A DNA stretch of 64,000 nt from Propionivibrio limicola (lineage in GTDB: Bacteria; Pseudomonadota; Gammaproteobacteria; Burkholderiales; Rhodocyclaceae). The stretch covers positions 1 to 64,000 of the forward strand of contig NZ_SSSR01000007.1 of the NCBI RefSeq assembly GCF_009469695.1. The letters run 5' to 3'. A model generated the notes under the pieces. It ran no database searches. It was not told the DNA's origin and saw only the letters and a program-made list of their open reading frames with translations. The translations under genes were made by a program, and so were the position numbers. This document shows, piece by piece, positions 1 to 8,862 of the stretch (positions are counted from its first letter, which is position 1; each line of letters starts with the position of its first letter).

Positions 1-60
1 CGAAAAGACCTCCGTCAGCGAGACTCGTTGATTTGCCGTAGCCGCTTTCTCCGTCTCCAT
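1..60 (-). CDS. possible 5' end of a gene leaving the window
   Basis: An ATG on the minus strand (60-58) opens a frame that stays open for 20 codons to the window edge, beginning METEKAATAN. A GGGTGG stretch lies a few bases upstream and could act as a ribosome binding site. Nothing in so short a peptide identifies a family. It would be divergent from the GGDEF-EAL gene. It may equally be chance. Confidence 0.25.
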   Translation of the reverse strand, partial: METEKAATANQRVSLTEVFS

Positions 61-301
61 ACGCCACCCAAAAAGACAGAAAACTACACAAATCAACGCC
101 CTGTGAACAGCCCCTTTGTAACTGATTGATTGTGAACGGCTATTTTGGCATGTTCACGACGGTGGCATTTCGGGTTTGGTGCGATTGCCCTGGTTGCTAA
201 CGCCATAATGCATAAGTATTTTTTTCTCCCTGCTATCATGGAGTGCTGTTGATCGGATCCGCGATGAATTCGTTCTTTTGTCGCTTCGCTTCGGTGCTCT
301 C
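61..301. other. intergenic region upstream of the GGDEF-EAL gene
   Basis: About 240 bases without a convincing gene. It is more A+T-rich than its surroundings, with a run of seven T near 220. TTGCTA followed 17 bases later by TATTTT (about 195-223) is a possible weak sigma70 promoter reading rightward. No RNA gene or clear repeat is visible. Confidence 0.3.
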
Positions 302-2890
302 ATGAGAAAACTCTTTCGCCCATTCCGGCTGGCCGGTCACTGCATCTTCCTTGCCTTCGCCGTACTGCCGCTACTGGCCGTGCCGGCTGCGGCCAGCGCC
401 GGCCATGGTCGCGAGATCATCGTCGGCGTCCACGAAAACGAGCCGAAGATTTTCATGGGGCCGAATGGTCAGCCCTCGGGGATTCTCGGCGATCTGCTCG
501 TCGAGATGGCGCGGCAGGAGGGGTGGAAACTGAAGCCGGTGGCCTGCATCTGGCAGGATTGCCTGACCGCATTGCAATCCGGGACGATCGACCTGCTGCC
601 CGATGTCGCGTTCTCCGAGGAGCGCAGCCGGCAGCTCGGTTTTCACGAACGGGCGGCGTTGAACAGCTGGTCGCGGCTTTATCACGGCGATTCGGCACAG
701 ATCAATTCGATGCTTGATTTGCAGGGCAAGCGTGTCGCGGTCATGGAGGGCTCGATCCAGCAAACGTACCTCGACGAGGTTCTGCGCGGCTTCGGCGTGC
801 AGGCCGTCTTGGTCCCGGTGGCATCGATTCCGGAGGGGTTCCGCCGAGTGGCGGCGGGCGAACTGGACGTGGCGGTGGCGAATCGCTTCGTTGGCGACTT
901 GCAGGCGCCGCGGCACCACCTTCTGGAAACCCCGGTCATCTTTCAGCCGACGCAGCTCTACTACGCAACGGCCAGCGGGCGTAACGTCGACCTGCGGCAG
1001 GCGATCGACGAGCACCTCGAAAAATGGCAAGCGCAGCCGGATTCCGTCTATTCGCGCGTTCTGGAGCGCTGGATGGGGGCGGCGCCGCCGCGGCCCTTTC
1101 CCCGTGCCGTATGGTGGATCGGCGCCGGGCTCCTATTCCTGTTTCTCGTGACGCTCAAGGCGGTAGCGTTCCTGCGTCGCCAGGTCGCCAGAAAGACGGC
1201 GCAATTGCGCGAGAACGAGAACCGTCTGAACACGATCCTCGACAGTGTCGATGCGCACATCTTCATCAAGGACAGCGATTTTCGCTACCAGTACGTCAAT
1301 CGGGGCGTCTGCGATCTGTTCGCCTGTACGCGGACAGCGATCATCGGCCGGGAAGACAAGGACTTTTTCGATGCCGATACGGCCGCCAACATGCGCGAAG
1401 ACGATCGCCTCGTCCTGCAACAGGGAAAGCGCATCGAGGTCAAGGAAACGAAGCGCACGCTGGACGGCCGGTCGGAAAAGAACTATCTCACGGTCAAGCA
1501 GCCGTTGCTCGGCGACGACGGGGAAATTCAGGGGCTGTGCGGCGTATCGACCGATATCACCCGGCTCGCCGAGGCCGAGGCGGCGATCCATGAACTGGCC
1601 TTTTACGATCCGCTGACCGGCCTGCCGAACCGCCGCCTGTTGCATGATCGTTTGCAGCAGGCGATGTCGGCGACGACCCGTTACGCCGAGGGCGGCGCCT
1701 TGCTGTTCATCGATCTCGACAATTTCAAGGATCTCAATGACACGCAGGGGCACGACGCTGGCGATCGATTGCTCGTGCAAGCGGCCGGACGCTTGCACGA
1801 TTGCGTGCGGGAGACCGACACGATTGCCCGGCTCGGCGGCGACGAATTCGTCGTCATGTTGCGCGGACTCAGCGCGGAGCCGGATCAGGCGCTGCTGCAG
1901 GCCGAGCGCATCGGCCGCAAAATCTGGGCCGCCATGCGCCAGCCGTACGAACTTGTAGGGCAGAGCCACCTGAGCACGGTCAGCATCGGCATCGCGATGT
2001 TTTCCGACCAGTACAAGAGCAAGGAGGATCTGCTCAAGCGGGCGGATCTGGCGATGTATCAGGCGAAAGCCGATGGGCGCGATACGTTGCGTTTCTTCAA
2101 CCCGGACATGCAGGCCAAGGTCGCGGAGCGGACCGGCATCGAAAGCGCCCTGCGTCTGGCGCTGGCCCATTCCCAGTTCGTTCTGCACTATCAGCCGCAG
2201 GTCGATTCGAGTGGCCGCATCCGCGGCGTCGAGGCGCTGGTGCGTTGGCAGCGGCCCGGGCATGGGGTCGTGCCGCCGGATAGCTTCATCCCCGTCGCCG
2301 AATCGTCCGGCCTGATCCTGCCGCTTGGCGACTGGATTCTCCAGACGGCCTGCGGGCAACTGGTGGCGTGGGCCGACGATCCGGTGGCTTGTGGCTGGCA
2401 TATCGCGGTCAATGTGAGCGCCCATCAATTCCGCCAGCCGGACTTTGCCGACAAGGTCATTGGCATTCTGGGTCAGACCGGCGCCAGTCCGGCGCTTCTC
2501 AAGCTCGAACTGACCGAGAGCCAGTTGATCGACGATATCGACAGTGTGATTTACCAGATGGAACGGCTGACAGAAAAGGGCGTTCGCTTCTCGCTCGACG
2601 ACTTCGGCACCGGCTATTCATCGTTGAGCTTCCTCAAGCGCTTGCCGCTCGATCAGGTCAAGATCGACCGCTCCTTCGTCCGCGATCTGCTCTCGGATCC
2701 CGATGATGCGTCGATCGTCAAGACGATCATCGCCCTCGGTCAGAGTCTGCAGCTCAAAGTGATCGCCGAAGGCGTCGAAACGCAGGAACAGCGCGATACG
2801 CTGGAGCGGATCGGCTGTTTCCACTACCAGGGCTACCTGTTCGGCCGGCCGGTCAATTCGGACTCCCTGGCCGCTTCCGTGGCCGCCTGA
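302..2890 (+). CDS. periplasmic-sensor PAS-GGDEF-EAL cyclic-di-GMP protein
   Basis: Predicted inner-membrane enzyme that makes and/or degrades cyclic-di-GMP in response to a periplasmic ligand. From the ATG at 302 (862 aa) it has a signal peptide, a bacterial solute-binding domain (SBP family 3, about residues 35-260), one membrane helix (about 270-290), a PAS domain (about 310-425), a GGDEF domain with intact GGDEF at 512-516, and an EAL domain with EAL at 644-646 plus the DDFGTGYSS and IAEGVET motifs. Both catalytic sites look complete, so the net activity cannot be predicted. An in-frame TTG at 278 would add eight residues; the ATG is preferred because it opens directly into the signal peptide. 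It appears monocistronic, and the ligand is unknown. Confidence 0.88.
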   Translation: MRKLFRPFRLAGHCIFLAFAVLPLLAVPAAASAGHGREIIVGVHENEPKIFMGPNGQPSGILGDLLVEMARQEGWKLKPVACIWQDCLTALQSGTIDLLPDVAFSEERSRQLGFHERAALNSWSRLYHGDSAQINSMLDLQGKRVAVMEGSIQQTYLDEVLRGFGVQAVLVPVASIPEGFRRVAAGELDVAVANRFVGDLQAPRHHLLETPVIFQPTQLYYATASGRNVDLRQAIDEHLEKWQAQPDSVYSRVLERWMGAAPPRPFPRAVWWIGAGLLFLFLVTLKAVAFLRRQVARKTAQLRENENRLNTILDSVDAHIFIKDSDFRYQYVNRGVCDLFACTRTAIIGREDKDFFDADTAANMREDDRLVLQQGKRIEVKETKRTLDGRSEKNYLTVKQPLLGDDGEIQGLCGVSTDITRLAEAEAAIHELAFYDPLTGLPNRRLLHDRLQQAMSATTRYAEGGALLFIDLDNFKDLNDTQGHDAGDRLLVQAAGRLHDCVRETDTIARLGGDEFVVMLRGLSAEPDQALLQAERIGRKIWAAMRQPYELVGQSHLSTVSIGIAMFSDQYKSKEDLLKRADLAMYQAKADGRDTLRFFNPDMQAKVAERTGIESALRLALAHSQFVLHYQPQVDSSGRIRGVEALVRWQRPGHGVVPPDSFIPVAESSGLILPLGDWILQTACGQLVAWADDPVACGWHIAVNVSAHQFRQPDFADKVIGILGQTGASPALLKLELTESQLIDDIDSVIYQMERLTEKGVRFSLDDFGTGYSSLSFLKRLPLDQVKIDRSFVRDLLSDPDDASIVKTIIALGQSLQLKVIAEGVETQEQRDTLERIGCFHYQGYLFGRPVNSDSLAASVAA

Positions 2891-2929
2891 CTTCGCCCGC
2901 GGCGAAGCGACGGCCTCCGCGTCACAGCG

Positions 2930-3475
2930 TCAATAAGCCCGCGGCGGCGGGGGCGGACTGCCGGGTGGCGGAGGCGGGTAGGAGCCGGCAGGCGCGAGCG
3001 GCGGATAGGTGGTCGTGCGCCCTGACGATGATCTGACTACCGTGCCGGAGACCGGCACCCGTTGCCCGCGCGCGTACATGCACTGGAAGTAGGCGTTGTC
3101 GTAATACTGCTGCGTCGCGTAGTAGGAGCTCTGGGCCGTTCCAAGCCCAATCATGCTGCCGAACAACAGCCCCGTGCCGGCGCCGAATGCCGCGCCGTCT
3201 TGGCCGCCGAAGGCGGCTCCCGCCAAGGCGCCGACGACCGTTCCGACGGCCGCACTCTCAACGCCGGCCTGGGTCGCCGCCCCGGAAGCCGTCGTGCCGC
3301 CAAGCTGGTTGGTGGCATATTGCCGGCATTCGGCGTCGTCCCGGTTGAATTGCGCGAGTGTCTTTCCCGTTCCCGGCAGCGCCATGGCGCTGGGGCCCGT
3401 CGGAACGCTGGCGCAGCCGCCGAACAATGTCAGGCCGGCGAGCGCAAGGAGCACAGTCAGCGATTTCATATCCAT
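2930..3475 (-). CDS. glycine-zipper lipoprotein
   Basis: Small predicted envelope lipoprotein of 181 aa. The N-terminus is a lipoprotein signal with lipobox LFGGC. The centre (about residues 70-115) is rich in Gly and Ala with GxxxG spacing (GALAGAAFGG), typical of glycine-zipper domains that insert in membranes. The C-terminal 30 residues are proline-rich. AGGG lies just before the ATG at 3475; a second ATG two codons later is possible. Its start is 21 bp from the stop of the gene at 3497-3883, so the two are probably co-transcribed. The function is unknown. Confidence 0.75.
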   Translation of the reverse strand: MDMKSLTVLLALAGLTLFGGCASVPTGPSAMALPGTGKTLAQFNRDDAECRQYATNQLGGTTASGAATQAGVESAAVGTVVGALAGAAFGGQDGAAFGAGTGLLFGSMIGLGTAQSSYYATQQYYDNAYFQCMYARGQRVPVSGTVVRSSSGRTTTYPPLAPAGSYPPPPPGSPPPPPRAY

Positions 3476-3496
3476 TGTCCCTTTCGCGAATAGAAA

Positions 3497-3883
3497 CTAA
3501 CGCGGCGGTTGCGGCAACACCCGCTCCCAGCCGCCGGGACACTCCCTGACGTAGGGGTAGTAAGCCTTGGCCGAACGGCAGAAGTACCAATAATTTGCCG
3601 TAGCGTCCTGGCCGGTTGCCTCGCTGGACGGAGATGCCGAGTCAGCCGGAGCTTGCTCGATATAAACCTGCGGATAAGGACGCTCTATTACGGCCGGCGG
3701 ATAGTAGTAGCGCGGCGGGTAATACCACGGATCCCAATACGGTCCCCAGTAAGGGCCGAAAGTGATGCCGACACTGCCTCTGTAGCCAGAATAATGTCGG
3801 TGCGCACGGTGGTCGGCCTCGGCGTTGTGGCTGCTGGCCAAGCCAACGAGCAAAAGCACGATTGTTGCGATTGTCGATTTCAT
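3497..3883 (-). CDS. small secreted Tyr/Pro-rich protein
   Basis: A 128-aa protein with a clean N-terminal signal peptide (MKSTIATIVLLLVGLASS). The middle is very rich in Tyr, Pro and Trp. The C-terminus has a WYFC...YYPYV..CPGGW pattern with two cysteines, which recurs in small uncharacterised proteobacterial exported proteins. The ATG follows AGGTCCCG. It is the first gene of a likely pair with the glycine-zipper lipoprotein. I do not recognise a biochemical function; an envelope or stress role is only a guess. Confidence 0.7.
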   Translation of the reverse strand: MKSTIATIVLLLVGLASSHNAEADHRAHRHYSGYRGSVGITFGPYWGPYWDPWYYPPRYYYPPAVIERPYPQVYIEQAPADSASPSSEATGQDATANYWYFCRSAKAYYPYVRECPGGWERVLPQPPR

Positions 3884-4087
3884 CGGGACCTACCTTTCCT
3901 CTCAACTCTCCGATGCATCTCCGCCGGGATGCTCCTTGCCGTGATCGCAACGCGACCGTCGTTGGGGCAAGCAGCCCGGCATGGGATCAACTAGCTATCA
4001 GACTCTTGGATTATTGATCAGTTTCCGTGGCATTCAAGGGAGTGCAGGTAGCAGGGCGTGTTTTCCCGCCCGACCTGGCGCCGCCGC

Positions 4088-4735
4088 CTACTTTTCGGCG
4101 TCCTTCGCTGGTTTGTTCAGATCGCCATCCGGCAGATAGCCGACGCCACCCCAGTTGGCTTGCAGCAAGGCGCCGCGATCCGTCATTTGATATACGGAGA
4201 GCAGGGGATTGAACGACACGGCGCCATCAAGCACCAGACCCTCGCCTTCCTTCTTCAGCTTGAGCGTTGCGTCGCCGCTTGCCGTCACATCGGCGCCGAC
4301 CTTGCAGAATGTCTTGAACAGCGACTTGTCCTTGAAGATCAGCACCTGTTTGTAGCTCTTGTGACCGATACCGGGCCCGGTTCCCAAACGGGCCATTTTC
4401 ATGAACGTTTCCTGCTTGCTCTCGTTATCTACAGCAACACCGGCGCCCCGACCTGTCACGAGGAGAATGATGTTGGATTGCGAGGCATCGAACACGGCGT
4501 ATCCCACCGACTTCCGGAGTTCTTCGCGCGCTTTCGGGTGGGCCTTGTACAAGCGTTTTAGCGTTTCGTCGCGCATGGTGCGGATTTCATCGCGGGCCTT
4601 TTGCTGCTCCGCGGTGCTGAGTGAACTGGTCGTTGGTTCCTCGGCGGAGGATTCCTGCTTTGGGTCATCGGCCAGTGCGGGGGCACCGGCAAACAGCAAG
4701 ACCAACGAGAAGAGCAAACTGGCGCGTGATTTCAT
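4088..4735 (-). CDS. SYLF/Ysc84-like lipid-binding domain protein
   Basis: Exported protein of 215 aa with a signal peptide ending near ALA-DD. After a charged linker (about 22-60) comes a SYLF/Ysc84-type domain, recognised from RKSVGYAVFD, the glycine-rich GRGAGVAVDN segment and the C-terminal DGAVSFNP and GGVGYLPD segments. In eukaryotes this domain binds phosphoinositides and actin; bacterial members are exported and of unknown role. AGGGAC precedes the ATG. It is divergent from the dehydrogenase at 4834, and 3884-4087 downstream holds nothing I recognise. Confidence 0.75.
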   Translation of the reverse strand: MKSRASLLFSLVLLFAGAPALADDPKQESSAEEPTTSSLSTAEQQKARDEIRTMRDETLKRLYKAHPKAREELRKSVGYAVFDASQSNIILLVTGRGAGVAVDNESKQETFMKMARLGTGPGIGHKSYKQVLIFKDKSLFKTFCKVGADVTASGDATLKLKKEGEGLVLDGAVSFNPLLSVYQMTDRGALLQANWGGVGYLPDGDLNKPAKDAEK

Positions 4736-4833
4736 CTTGGTTGTCCCTTTAAGGATGGATGGGGTCTAATGGTCGGCGCCGCGGACGGTTCCAACCGTCG
4801 TGCACTGCAAAATTATTCTACGCCGAGGAAAAA

Positions 4834-5784
4834 ATGCTTCCCAAGATAGTGTTTCTCGATCGCTCCACGCTGGCGGTTCCGCTGCGTCCCGTCGGCGTGC
4901 CGCACGCGTGGGTGGAATACCCACTGACCGCGCCGGACGAAACCGGCGAACGCCTGCAGGACGCCACCGTTGTCATCACCAACAAGACGCTCATCGACGA
5001 AGCGGTCCTGCGGCAAACCCCATCGTTGAAACTCGTCGCCGTCTCGGCGACCGGCTACAACAACGTCGATGTCGCGGCCTGCAAGGCGCGTGGTATTACG
5101 GTGTGCAACGTGCGTGACTACGCGCTGACCGGTGTCACCGAGCATACGCTGATGTTGATGCTGGCGCTGCGGCGCCAGCTGCTGGCCTATCGGACGCGGC
5201 TCATGGCCGGCGACTGGCAGAAATCGGCCAGCTTCTGCCTGTCCGAACCGCCTTTGCACGATCTGGCCGGCAGTACGTTGGTCATCATCGGTGGCGGCGC
5301 GCTTGGCAAGAGCGTGGCGGCGGCCTGTGGGGCGCTGGGCATGCGCGTGCTGTTTGCCGAGCACAAGGGCGCTGGCGTCGTGCGCCCGGGTTATGTGCCG
5401 TTCGCTGACGCGTTGGCGCAGGCGGATGTCGTGAGTCTGCATTGCCCGCTGACGCCGGAAACGCGCCACCTGATTGGTGCGCCCGAGCTGGCGCAGATGA
5501 AACGCAGCGCCCTGCTCATCAACACGGCACGCGGCGGCATCGTCGATGAACCGGCATTGCTCACCGCGTTGCAAAGCGGGCAGATTGCCGGCGCCGGCGT
5601 CGATGTGCTGAGCGAGGAGCCGCCGGTCAACGGCAACCCGCTGCTCAATGTCGACCTGCCGAATCTGATCGTCACCCCGCACGTCGCCTGGGCCAGCGAG
5701 GAAACGGTGCACAAGCTGGCCGAGCAGCTGATCGGTAACGTGGAAGCGTTTTTGTCGGGGACGCCGCGCAATATCGTGGTTTAG
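4834..5784 (+). CDS. D-2-hydroxyacid dehydrogenase (glycerate dehydrogenase type)
   Basis: Predicted NAD(P)H-dependent reductase of 2-keto acids such as hydroxypyruvate or glyoxylate, 316 aa, cytosolic. It carries the Rossmann motif GGGALGKSVA (about residue 150), the family signature LLINTARGGIVDE, the acidic catalytic residue in LSEEPP and the catalytic His in TPHVAWAS. The ATG at 4834 is chosen over an in-frame start at 4759 because GAGGAA lies directly upstream and the fold begins at once. The family includes HprA, GhrB and phosphoglycerate dehydrogenases; the length and motifs fit the HprA branch best, but the substrate is not proved. Confidence 0.85.
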   Translation: MLPKIVFLDRSTLAVPLRPVGVPHAWVEYPLTAPDETGERLQDATVVITNKTLIDEAVLRQTPSLKLVAVSATGYNNVDVAACKARGITVCNVRDYALTGVTEHTLMLMLALRRQLLAYRTRLMAGDWQKSASFCLSEPPLHDLAGSTLVIIGGGALGKSVAAACGALGMRVLFAEHKGAGVVRPGYVPFADALAQADVVSLHCPLTPETRHLIGAPELAQMKRSALLINTARGGIVDEPALLTALQSGQIAGAGVDVLSEEPPVNGNPLLNVDLPNLIVTPHVAWASEETVHKLAEQLIGNVEAFLSGTPRNIVV

Positions 5785-5808
5785 AAAGCTGCAGATTTAT
5801 TGCAGATG

Positions 5809-5876
5809 CGTCATCCCGGCGAACGCCGGAATCCATAAAATCAACGAACTGGACCCCGGCTTTTGCCGGGGTGACG
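5809..5876. repeat. REP-like palindromic repeat, copy 1
   Basis: Two inverted GC-rich hairpins (CCCGGCgaacGCCGG and CCCCGGCttttGCCGGGG) flanked by CGTCA on the left and TGACG on the right, so the whole unit is a large palindrome. A related unit lies at 24354-24417. It sits between convergent genes and could also end transcription of both. This is the layout of common proteobacterial REP/BIME-type repeats. Confidence 0.6.
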
Positions 5877-5893
5877 AATACTTCAACAACTCC

Positions 5894-7840
5894 TTAGCAG
5901 GCTTCCGCCTCGATTTGCTCGGAGAGCAGCAGCCACTTTTCTTCGCATTCGGCGAGCGCGTCGTTGACCGCTTGCAACTCCAGCCCGAGTTCGCCGATTT
6001 CCTGCGGCGAGAGCGGTTCCGCGAGGCGGGTTTCGAGGTCGGATTTCTGCGTTTCCAGTTCGGCCATGCGCGTTTCGACCTTGCCGAGGTCGCGCTTCAT
6101 CGCCTTCATCTGCGGCGTGATTTTCTTGTTCGCGGCGGGGGGCGGCGCGACCGGGGCGGCGGCTGATGTTGTGGCCTTTTCTTCCTTGAGCGAGGTTTTG
6201 AGTTCCTCGCGCGCTCGTTTGGCTTCGTCGAGCAGGAATTGCTGGTAGTCGTCGAGGTCGCCGTCGAACGGGCCGACGCCACCGCGCGTGACGAGCCAGA
6301 ACTCGTCGCAGACGGCGCGCAGCAGGGCGCGGTCGTGGCTGACCAGCATCACCGTGCCTTCGAATTCGTTGAGCGCAACGGCCAGCGCCTCGCGCGTCGC
6401 GAGATCGAGGTGGTTGGTCGGTTCGTCGAGCAGCAGCAGGTTCGGGCGTTGCCAGACGAGCATGCACAGCACGAGGCGCGCCTTTTCGCCGCCGCTCATC
6501 GTGCCGACCGGTTGTTTGACCATGTCGCCGCTGAAATTGAACGAGCCGAGGAAGTTGCGCAGATCCTGCTCGCGGCCCGATTCACCGTCCGGCAGCGCTT
6601 CCTTGGCCAGCCGCACCATGTGTTCGAGCGGGTTGTCCTGCGGGCGCAGCACGTCGAGTTCCTGCTGCGCGAAATAGCCGATCTTCAGGCCCTTGCCTTC
6701 GGTGACGGTGCCGCCGAGCGGGGCCAGCGTGCGGGCGATCGTCTTGACCAGCGTCGACTTGCCCTGGCCGTTGGCGCCGAGGATGCCGATGCGCTGGCCG
6801 GCGTTCACCGTGCGCGTTGCCTTGTTCACGATGACGGTCGGCGGGGTGCCGGCCGGCGCGTCGTCGGGAGCGGGATAGCCGCAGTCGGCGTCGCGCAGGA
6901 CCAGCATCGGGTTGGGCAGGTTGGCCGGTTCCTTGAATTCGAAGGTGAAGTCGGCGCTGGCCAGTACCGGCGCGATCTTTTCCATGCGTTCGAGCGCCTT
7001 GACCCGGCTTTGCGCCTGCTTGGCTTTCGTCGCCTTGGCCTTGAAGCGGTCGATGAATTTCTGCAGGTGGGCGATCTTGTCCTGCTGCTTGGCGTAGGCG
7101 CTTTGCTGCAATTCAAGCTGCATCGCCTGTGTTTCCTCGAAGGTCGAGTAGTTGCCGCCGTAGCGGGTCAGCTTGCCGCTGTCGATGTGCAGCGTGACGT
7201 TGGTGATGGCGTCGAGGAATTCGCGGTCGTGGCTGATGACGAGCAGCGTGCCGTCGTAGCGCTTGAGCCAGGCTTCGAGCCAGACCAGCGCGTCGAGATC
7301 GAGGTGGTTGGTCGGTTCATCGAGCAGCAGCAGGTCGGATGGGCACATCAGTGCACGCGCCAGTTGCAGACGCATGCGCCAGCCGCCGGAGAAACTGTTG
7401 ACCGGGTTTTCGAGCTCGGTGACCTTGAAGCCGAGGCCGAGAATCAGCGCTTGCGCCCGCGCTTCGGCGTCGTGCGAACCGGCGTCGTGCAGCGTCATGT
7501 AGGCGTGCGCCATGCGCTCGCCGTCGCCGGAGGCTTCGGCCGCGGCGACCTCGTCCTGCGCAGCTTTCAGGCGCGTATCGCCCTCGATGACGAAGGCCGT
7601 CGCGCTTTGCGCCGTTTCCGGCATCTCCTGCGCCACCTGCGCCAGCCGCCACGAAGGCGGCATGAAGAATTCGCCGCCGTCCTCGTGCAGGTTGCCGTTG
7701 ATCAAGGCGAACAGCGACGACTTGCCGGCGCCGTTGCGCCCGACGAGGCCGGCTTTCTCGCCGGGATTGATCGTGACCGACGCGTTTTCGAGCAATACCT
7801 TGGCGCTGCGGCGCAGGGTGACATTCTTGAGGGTAATCAT
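5894..7840 (-). CDS. yheS: ABC-F family ATPase, YheS type
   Basis: Soluble ATPase of 648 aa with two ABC domains and no membrane segment. ABC-F proteins act on the ribosome, mostly at the E site. Domain 1 has Walker A GRNGAGKSS, signature SFSGGW and Walker [13 protein letters not shown]; domain 2 has GANGQGKST, TMSGGE and [12 protein letters not shown]. The domains are joined by the charged linker of the family, and a coiled-coil tail (about 540-640) follows. Size and tail match YheS rather than YbiT, which is encoded separately at 20381. The precise ribosomal role of YheS is not settled. Confidence 0.88.
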   Translation of the reverse strand: MITLKNVTLRRSAKVLLENASVTINPGEKAGLVGRNGAGKSSLFALINGNLHEDGGEFFMPPSWRLAQVAQEMPETAQSATAFVIEGDTRLKAAQDEVAAAEASGDGERMAHAYMTLHDAGSHDAEARAQALILGLGFKVTELENPVNSFSGGWRMRLQLARALMCPSDLLLLDEPTNHLDLDALVWLEAWLKRYDGTLLVISHDREFLDAITNVTLHIDSGKLTRYGGNYSTFEETQAMQLELQQSAYAKQQDKIAHLQKFIDRFKAKATKAKQAQSRVKALERMEKIAPVLASADFTFEFKEPANLPNPMLVLRDADCGYPAPDDAPAGTPPTVIVNKATRTVNAGQRIGILGANGQGKSTLVKTIARTLAPLGGTVTEGKGLKIGYFAQQELDVLRPQDNPLEHMVRLAKEALPDGESGREQDLRNFLGSFNFSGDMVKQPVGTMSGGEKARLVLCMLVWQRPNLLLLDEPTNHLDLATREALAVALNEFEGTVMLVSHDRALLRAVCDEFWLVTRGGVGPFDGDLDDYQQFLLDEAKRAREELKTSLKEEKATTSAAAPVAPPPAANKKITPQMKAMKRDLGKVETRMAELETQKSDLETRLAEPLSPQEIGELGLELQAVNDALAECEEKWLLLSEQIEAEAC

Positions 7841-7880
7841 GAAGGGGGACGTCTTTTGAAAAACTGCGCAAACGCCTTAA

Positions 7881-7967
7881 ACGCAGAGAACGCAGAGCCG
7901 CAGAGATACAGAGAAGTTCAAATCTGATTTTTCTCTGCGATCTCTGCGGCTCTGCGCGCTCTGCGTT
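7881..7967. repeat. CGCAGAG-type palindromic intergenic repeat, copy 1
   Basis: Repeated CGCAGAG heptamers on the left half and their complement CTCTGCG on the right half, able to form a long imperfect hairpin and ending in tgcgttgaaagag. A second copy with the same ending is at 62603-62692. It lies between purU and the ABC-F gene, outside coding sequence. Confidence 0.7.
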
Positions 7968-7987
7968 GAAAGAGTTTCTAGTTCGAT

Positions 7988-8854
7988 TTACTTGAAAACC
8001 ACCGTCTTGTTGCCATGCACCAGCACGCGGTCTTCGAGGTGGTAGCGCAGGCCGCGGGCGAGGACGGTCTTTTCGATGTCCTTGCCGTAGCGCACCATGT
8101 CTTCAACCGAGTCGGAGTGGTCGATGCGGATCACGTCCTGCTCGATGATCGGGCCCTGGTCGAGCTCGCTGGTGACGTAGTGGCAGGTCGCGCCGATCAG
8201 CTTGACGCCGCGCTGGTAGGCCTGGTGGTACGGGCGGGCGCCGATGAAGCTGGGCAGGAAGGAGTGGTGGATGTTGATGATCTGGCCGGCAAATTTCTCG
8301 CACAGAGACGGCGAGAGAATCTGCATGTAGCGCGCCAGCACCATCGTGTCGCCCTTCACTTCCTCGAAGATGCGCTGCACTTCGGCGTAGGCCGATTCCT
8401 TGTTGTCCGGCGTCACCGGTACGTGATGGAACGGGATGCCGTGCCACTCGACGAAGCCCTTGAAGGTGTCGTGGTTTGAGATGACGCAGGGGATCTCGAT
8501 GTCGAGCTCCTTCGACTGCCAGCGCGCCAGCAGGTCGTACAGGCAGTGTTCCTGCTTGCTGACGAGGACGACCACACGCTTCTTGACCGCCGAATCGTTG
8601 ATCTTCCAGTCCATCTTGATTTCCTCGGCAAGCGGGCGGAAACGCTCGCGGAATTCCGCGAGATGGAAGGGCAGCGAGTCGGCCTTGATGTCGATGCGCA
8701 TGAAATAGCGGCTGTCGCCGTTATTGTTGTCCGAGTGGTAGCGCGATTCGAGAATCCAGCCCTTGTGCTCGGCGATGAAGCCCGCGACGCGGGCGACGAT
8801 GCCGACCTGGTCGGGGCACGAGGCCGATAGCGTGTAATAGCGTTTCGAGTACAT
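7988..8854 (-). CDS. purU: formyltetrahydrofolate deformylase
   Basis: Hydrolyses 10-formyltetrahydrofolate to formate and tetrahydrofolate, balancing one-carbon pools. The 288-aa protein has an N-terminal ACT domain (about 5-85, CPDQVGIVARVAGFI) and a C-terminal formyltransferase fold (about 90-285) with the catalytic elements IINIHHSFLPSF and GATCHYVTSELDQGPII, where the Asn, His and Asp are conserved. Length and domain order are those of PurU. It follows thrH by 8 bp in the same direction, so the two are probably co-transcribed. Confidence 0.95.
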   Translation of the reverse strand: MYSKRYYTLSASCPDQVGIVARVAGFIAEHKGWILESRYHSDNNNGDSRYFMRIDIKADSLPFHLAEFRERFRPLAEEIKMDWKINDSAVKKRVVVLVSKQEHCLYDLLARWQSKELDIEIPCVISNHDTFKGFVEWHGIPFHHVPVTPDNKESAYAEVQRIFEEVKGDTMVLARYMQILSPSLCEKFAGQIINIHHSFLPSFIGARPYHQAYQRGVKLIGATCHYVTSELDQGPIIEQDVIRIDHSDSVEDMVRYGKDIEKTVLARGLRYHLEDRVLVHGNKTVVFK

Positions 8855-8862
8855 GGCGGCGC

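Noticed and set aside
6239-7927. Long plus-strand frame (562 codons) opposite the YheS gene
   Set aside because: Shadow of the ABC-F coding sequence in a high-G+C genome; no recognisable domain and no ribosome site.
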